Shown here in pieces: positions 22,092 through 28,685 of a stretch of 28,685 nt of DNA. How positions within the stretch are numbered: the stretch's first letter is position 1; every line of letters starts with the position of its first letter. Below the pieces are notes generated by a model. The model saw only the letters and a list, made by a program, of their open reading frames with translations. It ran no database searches and had not been told where the DNA came from. Source of the DNA: a virus; IMG/VR virus record IMGVR_UViG_3300031237_000263, positions 1 to 28,685 of that record. One strand, given 5' to 3'. The position numbers and the translations under genes are program-made.

Positions 22092-22318
22092 TTCGGTGCG
22101 CTCCAGCAGCGGCAGGCGGGATGGGACAGGCGGATATCGGTGGCGTTGCTGCGGGTGTTTCGCCCGGCCGGGTGCCCACACTTGCCGCGATCGCGGCTGT
22201 GTCGGATGACGGCGGCGCAGCTGCCGCAGGTTTCGCCCGCGGGGCCGGTGCCAGGCAGCGCTGCATGGCCGGTGATCGCAACACCGAAGCGCTGTGGCGG
22301 CAGGGTGGCGATGGTCAC
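22088..22318 (-). CDS. Cys-rich zinc-ribbon-like small protein
   Basis: 76 residues with a GTG start at 22318 that overlaps the previous stop by GTGA, and a stop that overlaps the next start by ATGA. Five cysteines are arranged CGSC near residue 31, KCGH near 47 and ACRC near 68, with RSNATDIRLSHPACR in the last part. The layout Cys-x2-Cys, Cys, Cys is that of small metal-binding proteins found in early operons of Mu-like phages (TDIR...PAC tail). Function unknown; metal binding is inferred from cysteine spacing. Confidence 0.72.
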   Translation of the reverse strand: MTIATLPPQRFGVAITGHAALPGTGPAGETCGSCAAVIRHSRDRGKCGHPAGRNTRSNATDIRLSHPACRCWSAPK

Positions 22319-22746
22319 GGCAGCACCCTCCGCCGGATCGCGCGATGCGCGTGCAGCGCCGCCTTGGTGGCAGCCAGGGCAACCGTCAGATGGTTCGCCT
22401 CGAACCAGACGGTGCCCGGGATGATCGCGGCGCGCTCGGAGCACCAGGCGGTGGGGTGGCCACCGCGCATGCCGATGGACCAGGACCAGCCGGGCGGAAA
22501 CAGATCGGAGGCGTCATGCCGATCGGCGGTCGGCGCCGGCAGCGGTTGCCATGCGCTGGCGAACGGGGATCGGCAGCGCCAGGGGCACCCGGGCGCCTCA
22601 CGCGCCTGCAGCACGCGCCAGCCCAGGGCACGATAGACCGCCGCATCCAGCTGCCGCCCCGGCCGCACCGCGTCCGTCACCTGCAGGACGGTGGCGTCCA
22701 GCAGCGCGAGGTCCAGCGGGCAGCGCGGGGCGGCGAGGGCGTTCAT
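22315..22746 (-). CDS. Early phage hypothetical protein
   Basis: 143 residues, ATG at 22746 in an ATGA overlap. The N-terminal half has a helix with GRQLDAAVYRALGWRVLQ; the centre has ADRHDASDLFPPGWSWSIG; the C-terminal half has TVALAATKAALHAHRAI. I know this arrangement (a short helix ending in ALGW, then LFPPGWSWS, then a final Ala-rich helix) from uncharacterised phage proteins in high-GC Alphaproteobacteria. No catalytic motif. Probably a soluble early protein; function unknown. Confidence 0.68.
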   Translation of the reverse strand: MNALAAPRCPLDLALLDATVLQVTDAVRPGRQLDAAVYRALGWRVLQAREAPGCPWRCRSPFASAWQPLPAPTADRHDASDLFPPGWSWSIGMRGGHPTAWCSERAAIIPGTVWFEANHLTVALAATKAALHAHRAIRRRVLP

Positions 22747-23030
22747 CGGATGGGCCCGGACAGCCGCCTCGGTGGCGGTGCTTTGAGCAACAGCGGCGGC
22801 GGCTTCTGTGGCGGCGGCGAGTCCTCAGCAGGCAGCCGTAGATGCACGCTGAGCGAGACGAACATGCGCGTGCCGTCCGGCAGGGTGAGCGAGGCGTAGG
22901 CATAATGCCCATCCACAAGGTCAGCGTATTTGGCCCCCCCAACGAACCCCGAGGTCTCCTCGACGCAGAGGCCCAGGCATGCCTTGAAGGCCCGCTGCAC
23001 GGGCGCGCGGTCCTTGACGGCGCGGCTCAC
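22743..23030 (-). CDS. Small early protein, unknown
   Basis: 95 residues with a GTG start at 23030 and ATGA overlap at its end. Sequence VSRAVKDRAPVQRAFKACLGLCVEETSGFVGGAK leads into a beta-like stretch ADLVDGHYAYASLTLPDGTRMFVSLSVHLRL and a Pro/Lys-rich tail. No family recognised. The preceding 25-residue frame and this gene share a GTGA overlap, suggesting coupled translation. The real start could also be further in, but GTG is best supported by the overlap. Confidence 0.62.
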   Translation of the reverse strand: MSRAVKDRAPVQRAFKACLGLCVEETSGFVGGAKYADLVDGHYAYASLTLPDGTRMFVSLSVHLRLPAEDSPPPQKPPPLLLKAPPPRRLSGPIR

Positions 23031-23104
23031 GCCCCATCCTCCGAGTCTATCTCGAACAGGTTGATCTCAAGAATGAGGTCAAGCCCATGCTTCCCTGTGA
23101 TCAC
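23027..23104 (-). CDS. 25-residue microprotein between Gam-like and downstream gene
   Basis: A GTG-started frame overlaps the Gam-like stop (GTGA, 23104-23101) and ends in a second GTGA with the next gene's start (23030-23027). The peptide begins VITGKHGLDLILEINL and ends FEIDSEDGA: strongly acidic, with a short hydrophobic strand. The double four-base overlap is the same pattern that joins the known genes of this operon. It is too short for family comparison. Confidence 0.5.
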   Translation of the reverse strand: MITGKHGLDLILEINLFEIDSEDGA

Positions 23105-23631
23105 GCCACCGCACTCCCCGACAACGCCATGGTCGCCGGCTGCACGACGAACTCCTCGCCCTCGCTTCCGACGCTGATCCCCGGCACGCCCACAACGGCC
23201 GCCGGCTCGCGCAGGATCGCCTCCTTGTCGACCTCGGTCTTGGTCCGCAGGAACCGCTGCAGCCCTGCCAGGCTGAGCGCCTGGATCACGGCCGCGACGC
23301 CGCGCAGCGTCACGCTTGGCGGCCGCGCGCGCCACAGCACCTCGCCCGCCGGCAGCTTCACCGTCTTGGTTCGCCCCCCGCCGGTCAGCGCGTCGCGGTT
23401 CGCTTCCGCCCAGATCTGCAGAGCGCGCTGGCGCTGCACGATCTCGGCATCGATTGGCGCCGCCTCGGTCTCGGACGTCGCCTTCAGCGCCGCCACGCCC
23501 TCGTCGTGCGCGAGCTGGATCAGGTCACGCCGGCGCACCAGATCCCCGATACGCGCCAGCACGATATTCGCCTCCGTCATATCTCGCGGCACCACCACGG
23601 TCTCCGCCGGCATTTTCAACCTCCGCGCCAT
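23101..23631 (-). CDS. gam: Gam-like host-nuclease inhibitor / end-protection protein
   Basis: 176 residues (ATG at 23631; a GTG three bases upstream is an alternative). It has the Mu Gam plan: an N-terminal helix with EANIVLARIGDLVRRRDLIQLAHDEGVAALK, a long helix through IDAEIVQRQRALQIWAEANRDALTGGGRTKTVKLPAGEVLWRARPPSV, and LAGLQRFLRTKTEVDKEAILREPAAV in the C-terminal part, where RTK.EVDKEAIL is the family hallmark. Mu Gam is a Ku-like dimer that protects DNA ends from exonucleases. Here the gene follows the DnaA-like protein and is chained to it by overlap. Confidence 0.9.
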   Translation of the reverse strand: MARRLKMPAETVVVPRDMTEANIVLARIGDLVRRRDLIQLAHDEGVAALKATSETEAAPIDAEIVQRQRALQIWAEANRDALTGGGRTKTVKLPAGEVLWRARPPSVTLRGVAAVIQALSLAGLQRFLRTKTEVDKEAILREPAAVVGVPGISVGSEGEEFVVQPATMALSGSAVA

Positions 23632-23978
23632 CACGCTGCTCCTTCCTGCTGTTCCAACCGGCCCTCGATCCGCGCGACCAGCTCGCGCAGCTCTTCGTCA
23701 TGGTTCAGGCGCATCGCGATCACGCCAGCGCCGTGCTGCACGGTGCTATGGTCGCGACCGATCACATGGCCGATGCGGGGGTAGGACCAACGCAGCCGCT
23801 TCCGCGCGACGTGCATCGCGATCTGTCGCGCCAGTGCGATGTCGTTCGTTCGCCTCGGCCCCAGGATGCACGCAGTTGTCAGCGCGGTTTCGGATGCCAC
23901 CGCCTCGACGATCGTCAGCACCGGTCCAGCACCGGCGCGGGCGCGAAACGCGCGCTCCGTTTGCGGTTGTGCGTTCAT
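23631..23978 (-). CDS. Stand-alone DnaA domain IV-like DNA-binding protein
   Basis: 115 residues. Residues about 20-95 look like the C-terminal DNA-binding domain of DnaA: VLTIVEAVASETALTTACILGPRRTNDIALARQIAMHVARKRL, then SYPRIGHVIGRDHSTVQHG (74-83), the DnaA signature GRDHSTV.H almost intact. The ATPase part of DnaA (Walker motifs) is absent; the N-terminus is only 15-20 disordered residues and the C-terminus is a short helix. It should bind DnaA-box-like sites without ATP. In the early operon it may affect host initiation or mark phage sites; that is inference. Both ends overlap neighbours. Confidence 0.85.
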   Translation of the reverse strand: MNAQPQTERAFRARAGAGPVLTIVEAVASETALTTACILGPRRTNDIALARQIAMHVARKRLRWSYPRIGHVIGRDHSTVQHGAGVIAMRLNHDEELRELVARIEGRLEQQEGAA

Positions 23979-24262
23979 GGCCGCCTCCCGAAATCATTGG
24001 CGGGTCGCGGCCCGGTGATCGGCGCCAGCCGGCACAGCGCCGCGGGCTGCACATCCTGCTGCGCCGATGCCGGCGCCTCCCGCAGCCGATCGGCGAGTTG
24101 GCGCAGCGCCTCGGAAACGCCCATCAGATCGGTCGCCATCGCCTGGGCCTCGGCAGGGCTATAGACCCCGCCTGTATCGCGGCGAATCCAGAATGGCGCC
24201 GACAACGCCATCGCGCGCTGCGCGAGCATCAAGGTGGCGTGGGCAGGGCTCAACGTGTCCAT
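23975..24262 (-). CDS. Small early protein, unknown
   Basis: 95 residues from the ATG at 24262; the start overlaps the 3' end of the B-like gene by 13 bases. MDTLSPAHATLMLAQRAMALSAPFW is followed by SPAEAQAMATDLMGVSEALRQLADRLREAP and a Pro/Arg-rich tail. Helical, no motif. The extended upstream open frame is antisense-independent but has no evidence of use, as it would lie inside the B gene in another frame. Unknown function. Confidence 0.65.
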   Translation of the reverse strand: MDTLSPAHATLMLAQRAMALSAPFWIRRDTGGVYSPAEAQAMATDLMGVSEALRQLADRLREAPASAQQDVQPAALCRLAPITGPRPANDFGRRP

Positions 24263-25233
24263 GACTCGGCCTCCCCAACCAGCGGCGAGCTGTCGAGCCG
24301 CGCATGGGCCGCGCGGATGTCGCCTGGCTCCATCTCGCGCCCTTCCGCAAGCGCCAGCATGTGCGCGATCTGCAGCGTCTTGCTGACCTTGCGCAGCGCG
24401 CCGGGCCTGCGACCAATGGCGGTCAGCAGCGCGCGGGACGTCTCGTTCTGAATGCCCCATGCATCGGCGAGCACGGCAATGTCCGCCTTGCCCGAGTTGG
24501 TCAGCTGAAGCTTCATGCCGACACGCGAATGCAATTGTGCATAGGCCGCCTTGCCGGTGCCGAGGCGGCCGAAAATCGCGTCGTTGCCGGCCAACACCAG
24601 GCCGCAGCCGGTCTTGTCATGGATCGTGCGTAGCTGGTCGAGCGCAAGGCTGGGCAGATGCTGCGCCTCGTCGATGATGAACAGCGCGCCGCTCCCCAGC
24701 GCCCGCGCGCAAATCTGCTTGCTGCGCCGATCGGCATTGCCGATGGGCTGCAGCCCCATCACCAAAGCGAGGTCTTCCAGGAAGGCGCTCAGCCGCTGGT
24801 GGATGGGCTCCGCGACCAGCTTCCAGACGTTGTTGCGGGTCCGCGTGTACTCGCAAATGGTGGAGGATTTGCCGATGCCCGGAGGCCCGGTGATCACCGC
24901 GAAATCGGGCAGATGCTGCGCGTGATAGAGCACATCCATCACCTGATCCGATGTAAGGGTCGCGACGAAGCGCGGTGCCTTGAGCATCTTCTGCTGCACC
25001 TGCGCGCGCTCCTCGCGGGCGCGCAGCCACTTCTCGGCCAGGGCCGCCAGCTCGTCATTGCGCCCGGCATAGGTCCCACCCAGCCAGCTCGACATCGTGC
25101 CGGACGGCTTGCCTACCTCGCGCGACATCTGCACCTGTGTGATGCGCTCACGGCCCATCAGCGCCTTGGCCTCGGCGCGGACCGCCTCGATCTCCTCTGG
25201 CGTCCAGGTTCTTTCCGGCGATTTCTCGTTCAT
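24250..25233 (-). CDS. B: Mu B-like AAA+ ATPase, transposition target activator
   Basis: 327 residues (Mu B has 312). An N-terminal HTH, about residues 30-58 (ITQVQMSREVGKPSGTMSSWLGG), binds DNA. Walker A is GPPGIGKS (116-123) and Walker B is ALFIIDEA (183-190). The sensor-1-like GLVLAGNDAIFGRL comes next, then RRPGALRKVSKTL and a C-terminal helix. MuB polymerises on DNA with ATP and delivers target DNA to the A transposase while protecting phage DNA from self-insertion. The chosen ATG at 25233 has AGAGGA directly upstream; longer open frames are not needed. It starts 41 bases after the transposase stop. Confidence 0.95.
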   Translation of the reverse strand: MNEKSPERTWTPEEIEAVRAEAKALMGRERITQVQMSREVGKPSGTMSSWLGGTYAGRNDELAALAEKWLRAREERAQVQQKMLKAPRFVATLTSDQVMDVLYHAQHLPDFAVITGPPGIGKSSTICEYTRTRNNVWKLVAEPIHQRLSAFLEDLALVMGLQPIGNADRRSKQICARALGSGALFIIDEAQHLPSLALDQLRTIHDKTGCGLVLAGNDAIFGRLGTGKAAYAQLHSRVGMKLQLTNSGKADIAVLADAWGIQNETSRALLTAIGRRPGALRKVSKTLQIAHMLALAEGREMEPGDIRAAHARLDSSPLVGEAESWTR

Positions 25234-25274
25234 GCTATCCTCTGATGGCTTGGGTGACGGCGTGGCCTCTGGTC

Positions 25275-27266
25275 TCACGCATCGGCCGCATCGTTTGGTT
25301 CGGGCACCACGTAGAAGGCCGGCTGGCCAGTCTCTCGGGCCAGCCGGTACTTGCGTAGTGCCTCGGTGATCCGATCGGGGGCGTCCTCCGCCTCCTCGAC
25401 CGGAACGGGTTGCAACACGGTGTTGCCGTGGATCAGCCGCACGACGCGCGGCGCCGGCGGCGGTTCGGCCGCGTCGATCTTTGCCTGGTTGCGCACCAGC
25501 TCCGTCAGCGACATGCGCTCGAGCGCCGCGGCGCCAGCCCGCGTGCTGCGCAGGTAGTCGCGCCACAGCCGCGCCTGCGCCTGCGCATCGGCCACGGAGT
25601 TGAACCCCGCGACCTCCTGCGCCGCGGCCTCGCCCAGGTAGCGGCCGTCGAGGGCATAGACGTGCAGCGGCTCGCCGAGTGCCATCGGATCGAAGCGCAC
25701 GGTCACCGAGGAGCCCATGTGATCGTTCAGGAACTGGCTCCAGTAGCGGTTCTCGTAGAAGTGGATCTGGCCGTCCTGCTTGCGCACGCGAACCGTATCG
25801 GCCGCCAGCAGCCACAGCCGGCGCTGCTCGGGGCTCGCCTTGGTGATGTTGGTCACACAGTTCTGCTGGTAGCTCTCGGCGAAGGTCGCATCGAAGCTGC
25901 GGCCATGGCAGGTCGGGGATTTTCGTCCCAGCCGCGCGTTGTGCTCGGCGATGCCCTCGCCCACCACCTTCATGAACAGGTCGAACGGCACGGCCTTGGA
26001 GCCGTAGTTGTCGGGCTTGTTGGTCGGGCTGTTGCCGGTATAGGCGCCCTCGAAAGCCGGATGCTTGGCGATGGACTGCGCCATGTCACGGAAGGCGCGC
26101 TCGATCGGCTTGGCTTGGCCGTGATACGGCGTCGTCCAATGAACCTGCACGCCAATGGCGGTCAGCAGCCCCTCCGGCTCCTCGTCCCGCACCTTGAAGC
26201 GGTAGCGCGTGGGCTGCCCGCCGGTGATCATCTTGCTGGCGAATTCGCGCCCATTGTCGAGGTAGCAGACCTTGGGGATGCCATAGGTCTCGACCACATC
26301 GCCGAAGGCCAGGCGCACCAGATGCCAGGACAGGCTCTGGTCCACGCGCCAGGCCAGGATTTTGCCCGAATACAGATCCTGCACCGCCACCATGTTCGGC
26401 CGCGACGGCTTGTCCATCCCCGGGAACATGACGAAGACATCCCAGGTGTGGCCGTCGGCGTTCACGCCTTCCAGCGCGTGGAAAACGCTGCGATCGCGGC
26501 GCTGGGCGGGGAACATCCGCCGCAGCGCATCCACGCCATCGCGCAGCAGCACGCGCTGGGCGAGGGGGATCGCCATCACGCGGCGCAGCAGCGTGCGCTC
26601 GGATGGCAAGGTCCAGCCCTTGTCCTCGGCCATGCGTTGCAGGCGTCGATAGCAGTCGGAGAAGTTGGGCCGCGTCTGCCGTAGCCAGTCGCCCATCAGC
26701 GCCGACCACGCCTCGGGCGGGCACTCGACCTGCGGCTGCTGCCCGGCGTGGCGCGGGCACAGATAGGGCAGGCGGTCCGCTCGCCCAGCCACGGCCGGGA
26801 TCGCGTCGATCCAGTTGCGGATGGTGTTGCTGGAGGTGCCGCGCAGCCGGGCGACCGTGTTGATCGCCTCTGTCTTGCCGACGGCGTTGCTGATCAGCGT
26901 GTCGATCGCGTCGAGGATCTGCAGTCGCTCACGCGCGACGGTCTTTTTCTTGTCGGGCTGGCGGTCAAACCAGGCCCACATGTCGGCAGCGTGCAACTCG
27001 GCACTGCCGTGGCCCTGCAGGCCGCCCGAGGCGCGCTCCGTGCGGCTGGTGATCGCGAGCTTGGCCTGCGCTTCCAATGGCAGCACGGAGGTGTGGAATT
27101 CCACCCCGCCCCCGCGCCCCGCACGCGGACGCCAGCGGAAGCCCTCATGCTCCGGCGCCAGCCAGCCACGGCGCTCGGCCTGCAGCGCGACACCGCGCTC
27201 GGTCGAGGGCATGCCCGGAAGCGCCTGCTTGACCAGATCGGCGGCCGACCACCACGCGCGCGTCAC
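25275..27266 (-). CDS. A: Mu A-like DDE transposase
   Basis: 663 residues, same length as MuA, GTG start at 27266 overlapping the upstream frame's stop. Domain I (1-75) is a Mu-type end-binding HTH: WWSAADLVKQALPGMPSTERGVALQA ... GGVEFHTSVLPLEAQ. A second DNA-binding part lies around 85-170. The catalytic core spans about 255-490: D271 in NADGHTWDV, D337 in LDNGREF and E389 in KPIERAF, the DDE triad, with the family blocks YRFKVRDEEPEGLL and GAYTGNSPTNKPDNYG. The C-terminal region after 520 carries the beta-barrel (VRFDPMALGEPLHVYALDGRYL) and the helical B-interacting tail. All catalytic residues are intact, so the transposase looks functional. Confidence 0.97.
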   Translation of the reverse strand: MTRAWWSAADLVKQALPGMPSTERGVALQAERRGWLAPEHEGFRWRPRAGRGGGVEFHTSVLPLEAQAKLAITSRTERASGGLQGHGSAELHAADMWAWFDRQPDKKKTVARERLQILDAIDTLISNAVGKTEAINTVARLRGTSSNTIRNWIDAIPAVAGRADRLPYLCPRHAGQQPQVECPPEAWSALMGDWLRQTRPNFSDCYRRLQRMAEDKGWTLPSERTLLRRVMAIPLAQRVLLRDGVDALRRMFPAQRRDRSVFHALEGVNADGHTWDVFVMFPGMDKPSRPNMVAVQDLYSGKILAWRVDQSLSWHLVRLAFGDVVETYGIPKVCYLDNGREFASKMITGGQPTRYRFKVRDEEPEGLLTAIGVQVHWTTPYHGQAKPIERAFRDMAQSIAKHPAFEGAYTGNSPTNKPDNYGSKAVPFDLFMKVVGEGIAEHNARLGRKSPTCHGRSFDATFAESYQQNCVTNITKASPEQRRLWLLAADTVRVRKQDGQIHFYENRYWSQFLNDHMGSSVTVRFDPMALGEPLHVYALDGRYLGEAAAQEVAGFNSVADAQAQARLWRDYLRSTRAGAAALERMSLTELVRNQAKIDAAEPPPAPRVVRLIHGNTVLQPVPVEEAEDAPDRITEALRKYRLARETGQPAFYVVPEPNDAADA

Positions 27267-27723
27267 AGCGCGCCGCCCTGGCGTGCCTGATACCGCAGGC
27301 GATCCGCTTGGCGGCGCAGCGCATCCTGGCGCTCCTGCACCGCCGCCAGCTCGATCATCGGCAGGTGGCGCCGCTCGATCACAGCCCAGCCCAGTTCGGC
27401 CGCCAGCAGCTCCAGCAGCCGGCGGTCACGGGTCGCATGCAGCAGCGCGATCAGCCGCGTGAGGGGAATGGTGTGCTCGTCGCGGGCCTCGGAGGCCCAG
27501 GCATTGAGCATGTTCACGGAGACCTTGGCGCCGAGTAGGCCGACATCTCCTGCGCGACCTTGGCCCGGTCGAGCGGGCAATCCCGCAGCACCGCGCCCAC
27601 CGCCTTGGCGATCCGCGCGGGCCAGGTGCCGGCCCGAACGGTGCCGGGATCAAACGCGCGCACCGTCTCCGGCGGGGTCCAGGCCAGCAGATCGGGCTGC
27701 CCCGGGGAGGGTGCGCGCGCCAT
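27263..27723 (-). pseudogene. Conserved Mu-like early gene, frameshifted
   Basis: Two frames make one protein. The first (ATG at 27723) reads MARAPSPGQPDLLAWTPP, then VGAVLRDCPLDRAKVAQEMSAY, and ends by frameshift at TGA 27514. The second, in the frame ending at 27263, continues LGAKVSVNMLNAWASEARDEHTIPLTRLIALL and AAELGWAVIERRHLPMIELAAVQ, part of the same conserved early protein. At the join the bases read GCCTACTCGGC where one extra C (TACCTCGG) would restore SAYLGAKV. There is no slippery heptamer, so this is a lost base or a sequencing error in a C pair, not programmed frameshifting. Its end overlaps the transposase start. The full length would be about 153 residues. Confidence 0.7.
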
Positions 27724-27810
27724 CAGAGGGCCACCGCCGCCGCGTCGCGCAGGACGACGCGGCGGCCGGCTCCTACCATCGCGGTTGCGAATCGAACGAT
27801 GGAGAAGGTG

Positions 27811-28224
27811 ATGAAAAAGCGTGTGGTGACGCAGCGAGAGGCCGCCGACATCCTCGGCGCCTGGGCTGATGTATCTATCCGACCACTTTGCACCCCGACA
27901 AGCGACGCACCGGACTTGAGCTTGGATGATACCTGCGACGAGGTGCTGCGGCTCATTGCCGACGACCCAGACGCCGATTTCTCCATGATACCGCGCGCGA
28001 TCCTGTTGCTCGCTTGGCGGCGCGTGCTGTGGGGTGTTGCCGCGGCGACGCTTGAGCCCAATCGCCCTATGCTCACCATCGCCGAGCACACCTCCGACCG
28101 GCTGCTGCTGCAGATGCTCATTGGCGGCCTGCTGGCGGGATCAAGGTTTCCTGGCGATCAACCCGGTCCTGCAGAGACGCCAACTGCGTCTGGATCTCCT
28201 CCGGGGTCGAAGCGCCTGCACTGA
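27811..28224 (+). CDS. Plus-strand accessory gene embedded in the early operon
   Basis: 137 residues from the ATG at 27811 (GGAG six bases upstream; an ATG at 27799 is the alternative). Acidic, helical protein: VVTQREAADILGAWADV, then LSLDDTCDEVLRLIADDPDADF and MIPRAILLLAWRRVLWGVAAATL, with TIAEHTSDRLLLQMLIGGLLAG. First codon positions are G-rich, as in true genes. From about 28118 it runs antisense through the 3' part of the opposing early gene, where it becomes Pro/Gly/Ser-rich, so its last 35 residues may be an accidental extension. A minus-strand frame (27723-28121) covers the same DNA and abuts its neighbours, but has shadow composition. Function unknown; the first residues allow a winged-helix or regulatory guess only. 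Confidence 0.55.
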   Translation: MKKRVVTQREAADILGAWADVSIRPLCTPTSDAPDLSLDDTCDEVLRLIADDPDADFSMIPRAILLLAWRRVLWGVAAATLEPNRPMLTIAEHTSDRLLLQMLIGGLLAGSRFPGDQPGPAETPTASGSPPGSKRLH

Positions 28225-28324
28225 AGCCTTCCGCGAGGAAGACGACACCGGGGCGATCGCGCCAACCCGTCGTGCCCGACACGCCGGCCGCCTGCTCCCG
28301 CTTCTCGGCGGCGCGGCCGGCCAT
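28118..28324 (-). CDS. Small early protein, tandem paralogue 2
   Basis: 68 residues, starting MAGRAAEKREQAAGVSGT (an ATG one codon upstream is an alternative). From the Trp at about residue 21 it aligns without gaps for 48 residues with the preceding gene's product (WRDRPGVVFLAEG against WRKVPTAVLLARE; TPEEIQTQLASL against TLEEIRTAAADV), 16 identities by eye. It is coupled to that gene by overlap. No family is recognised. It may be a short DNA- or protein-binding element. Confidence 0.7.
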   Translation of the reverse strand: MAGRAAEKREQAAGVSGTTGWRDRPGVVFLAEGFSAGASTPEEIQTQLASLQDRVDRQETLIPPAGRQ

Positions 28325-28527
28325 CACCGGACCTCCCAGTTCGGAGTAAAGGGTTCCCCCCGAGCAAGCCGCCCCCGGACATCCGCTGCCGCCGTCCGGA
28401 TCTCCTCCAGGGTCACATCGCGGCCGCAGATTTCGCGCGCGAGGAGGACGGCGGTGGGGACCTTACGCCAGTCCCCCGGGAGCGACGGGCTTGGCGGCAG
28501 GATGGCCGGCAACGGGCGGCGGGCCAT
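28324..28527 (-). CDS. Small early protein, tandem paralogue 1
   Basis: 67 residues from the ATG at 28527, which overlaps the upstream stop (TGATG). MARRPLPAILPPSPSLPGDW leads into the region shared with its neighbour, ending NWEVR. The start shown is the best supported because the longer frame upstream is in another gene's territory. The pair looks like a local duplication with strong divergence. Function unknown. Confidence 0.7.
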   Translation of the reverse strand: MARRPLPAILPPSPSLPGDWRKVPTAVLLAREICGRDVTLEEIRTAAADVRGRLARGEPFTPNWEVR

Positions 28528-28685
28528 CACCGGACCTCCCACAGCACGAAGACGACGGCCGGCACCGCCCAAAGGATCGCGAAGGTCACCGCGGCGAACA
28601 GCAGCCCGCCGAGGACCAGCTCCCACCAGGCCAGATCGCGGGGCTCATCCTCGTGCCAGCCCCGGGGGCGCATCGGCGGGCGCAT
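28527..28685 (-). CDS. Small membrane protein at window edge
   Basis: 52 residues when started at the ATG on the last base of the window; the true start could lie further right. MRPPMRPRGWHEDEPRDLAW is a basic/acidic head, then ELVLGGLLFAAVTFAILWAVPAVVFVLW forms one membrane helix of about 24 residues, ending EVR. The stop overlaps the next ATG (TGATG). No family known. Small membrane proteins near the control end of Mu-like phages are common, but none matches by motif. Confidence 0.7.
   Translation of the reverse strand: MRPPMRPRGWHEDEPRDLAWWELVLGGLLFAAVTFAILWAVPAVVFVLWEVR

Noticed and set aside
27723-28121. Minus-strand 132-codon frame with neat overlaps to both neighbours
   Set aside because: Ser/Arg-rich, first codon positions not G-rich; the opposite strand reads as a more normal protein. 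Kept as an open question in the findings.
1-28685. tRNA genes, CRISPR arrays, rRNA, insertion sequences other than the phage itself
   Set aside because: No cloverleaf-like segments, no regularly spaced repeats and no IS-type transposase or terminal repeats were seen.

Overview
The window is most of a transposable, Mu-like prophage (or phage genome) in a very GC-rich host. Dense G/C-ending codons and the overall gene set suggest an alphaproteobacterium, possibly an Acetobacteraceae/Rhodospirillales member. The host assignment is inference, because no host gene is present. Nearly all genes lie on the minus strand, so the phage reads from right (early) to left (late). Both ends of the element lie outside the window: no repressor, Ner or terminal MuA-binding arrays are visible on the right, and the tail-tip genes run off the left edge.

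Early region (about 28.7-20.2 kb): small proteins including two tandem paralogues, a frameshifted conserved early gene, a Mu A-type DDE transposase, the Mu B-type AAA+ target activator, a protein made only of a DnaA domain-IV-like DNA-binding fold, a Gam-like end-protection protein, several small unknowns chained by ATGA/GTGA overlaps (including probable 25- and 37-residue proteins), GemA, and a Mor/C-like activator. Switch and lysis region (20.2-16.4 kb): an HNH protein, a structured leader resembling the C4 antisense RNA region of phage P1, a BRO/P22-type antirepressor, a duplication scar, a plus-strand lipoprotein gene, a GH108 endolysin, a holin-like protein and Mu gp25/gp26-like proteins. 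Late region (16.1 kb to the left edge): small and large terminase (gp27/gp28), portal (gp29), head morphogenesis protein F with a C-terminal nuclease-like domain, protease/scaffold, decoration protein, major capsid protein, gp36, G-like and gp37-like connectors, and then a siphovirus-type tail: tail tube, two-frame tail chaperone, lytic tape measure and distal tail proteins. This Mu-like replication plus lambda-like tail is the plan of the D3112/B3/RcapMu type rather than Mu itself.

Most notable points: (1) a 17-bp motif containing a CTGACA-N2-TGTCAG dyad sits upstream of both the endolysin and the protease genes, the two places where Mu has its late promoters Plys and PI; (2) a textbook -1 frameshift site (GGGAAAC, stop codon, then an 8-bp stem) in the tail chaperone; (3) a C4-like RNA candidate ahead of the antirepressor; (4) a recombination scar of paired 3'-end duplications; (5) a perfect 132-bp in-frame tandem repeat next to the capsid gene; and (6) plus-strand accessory genes embedded in the minus-strand operon.
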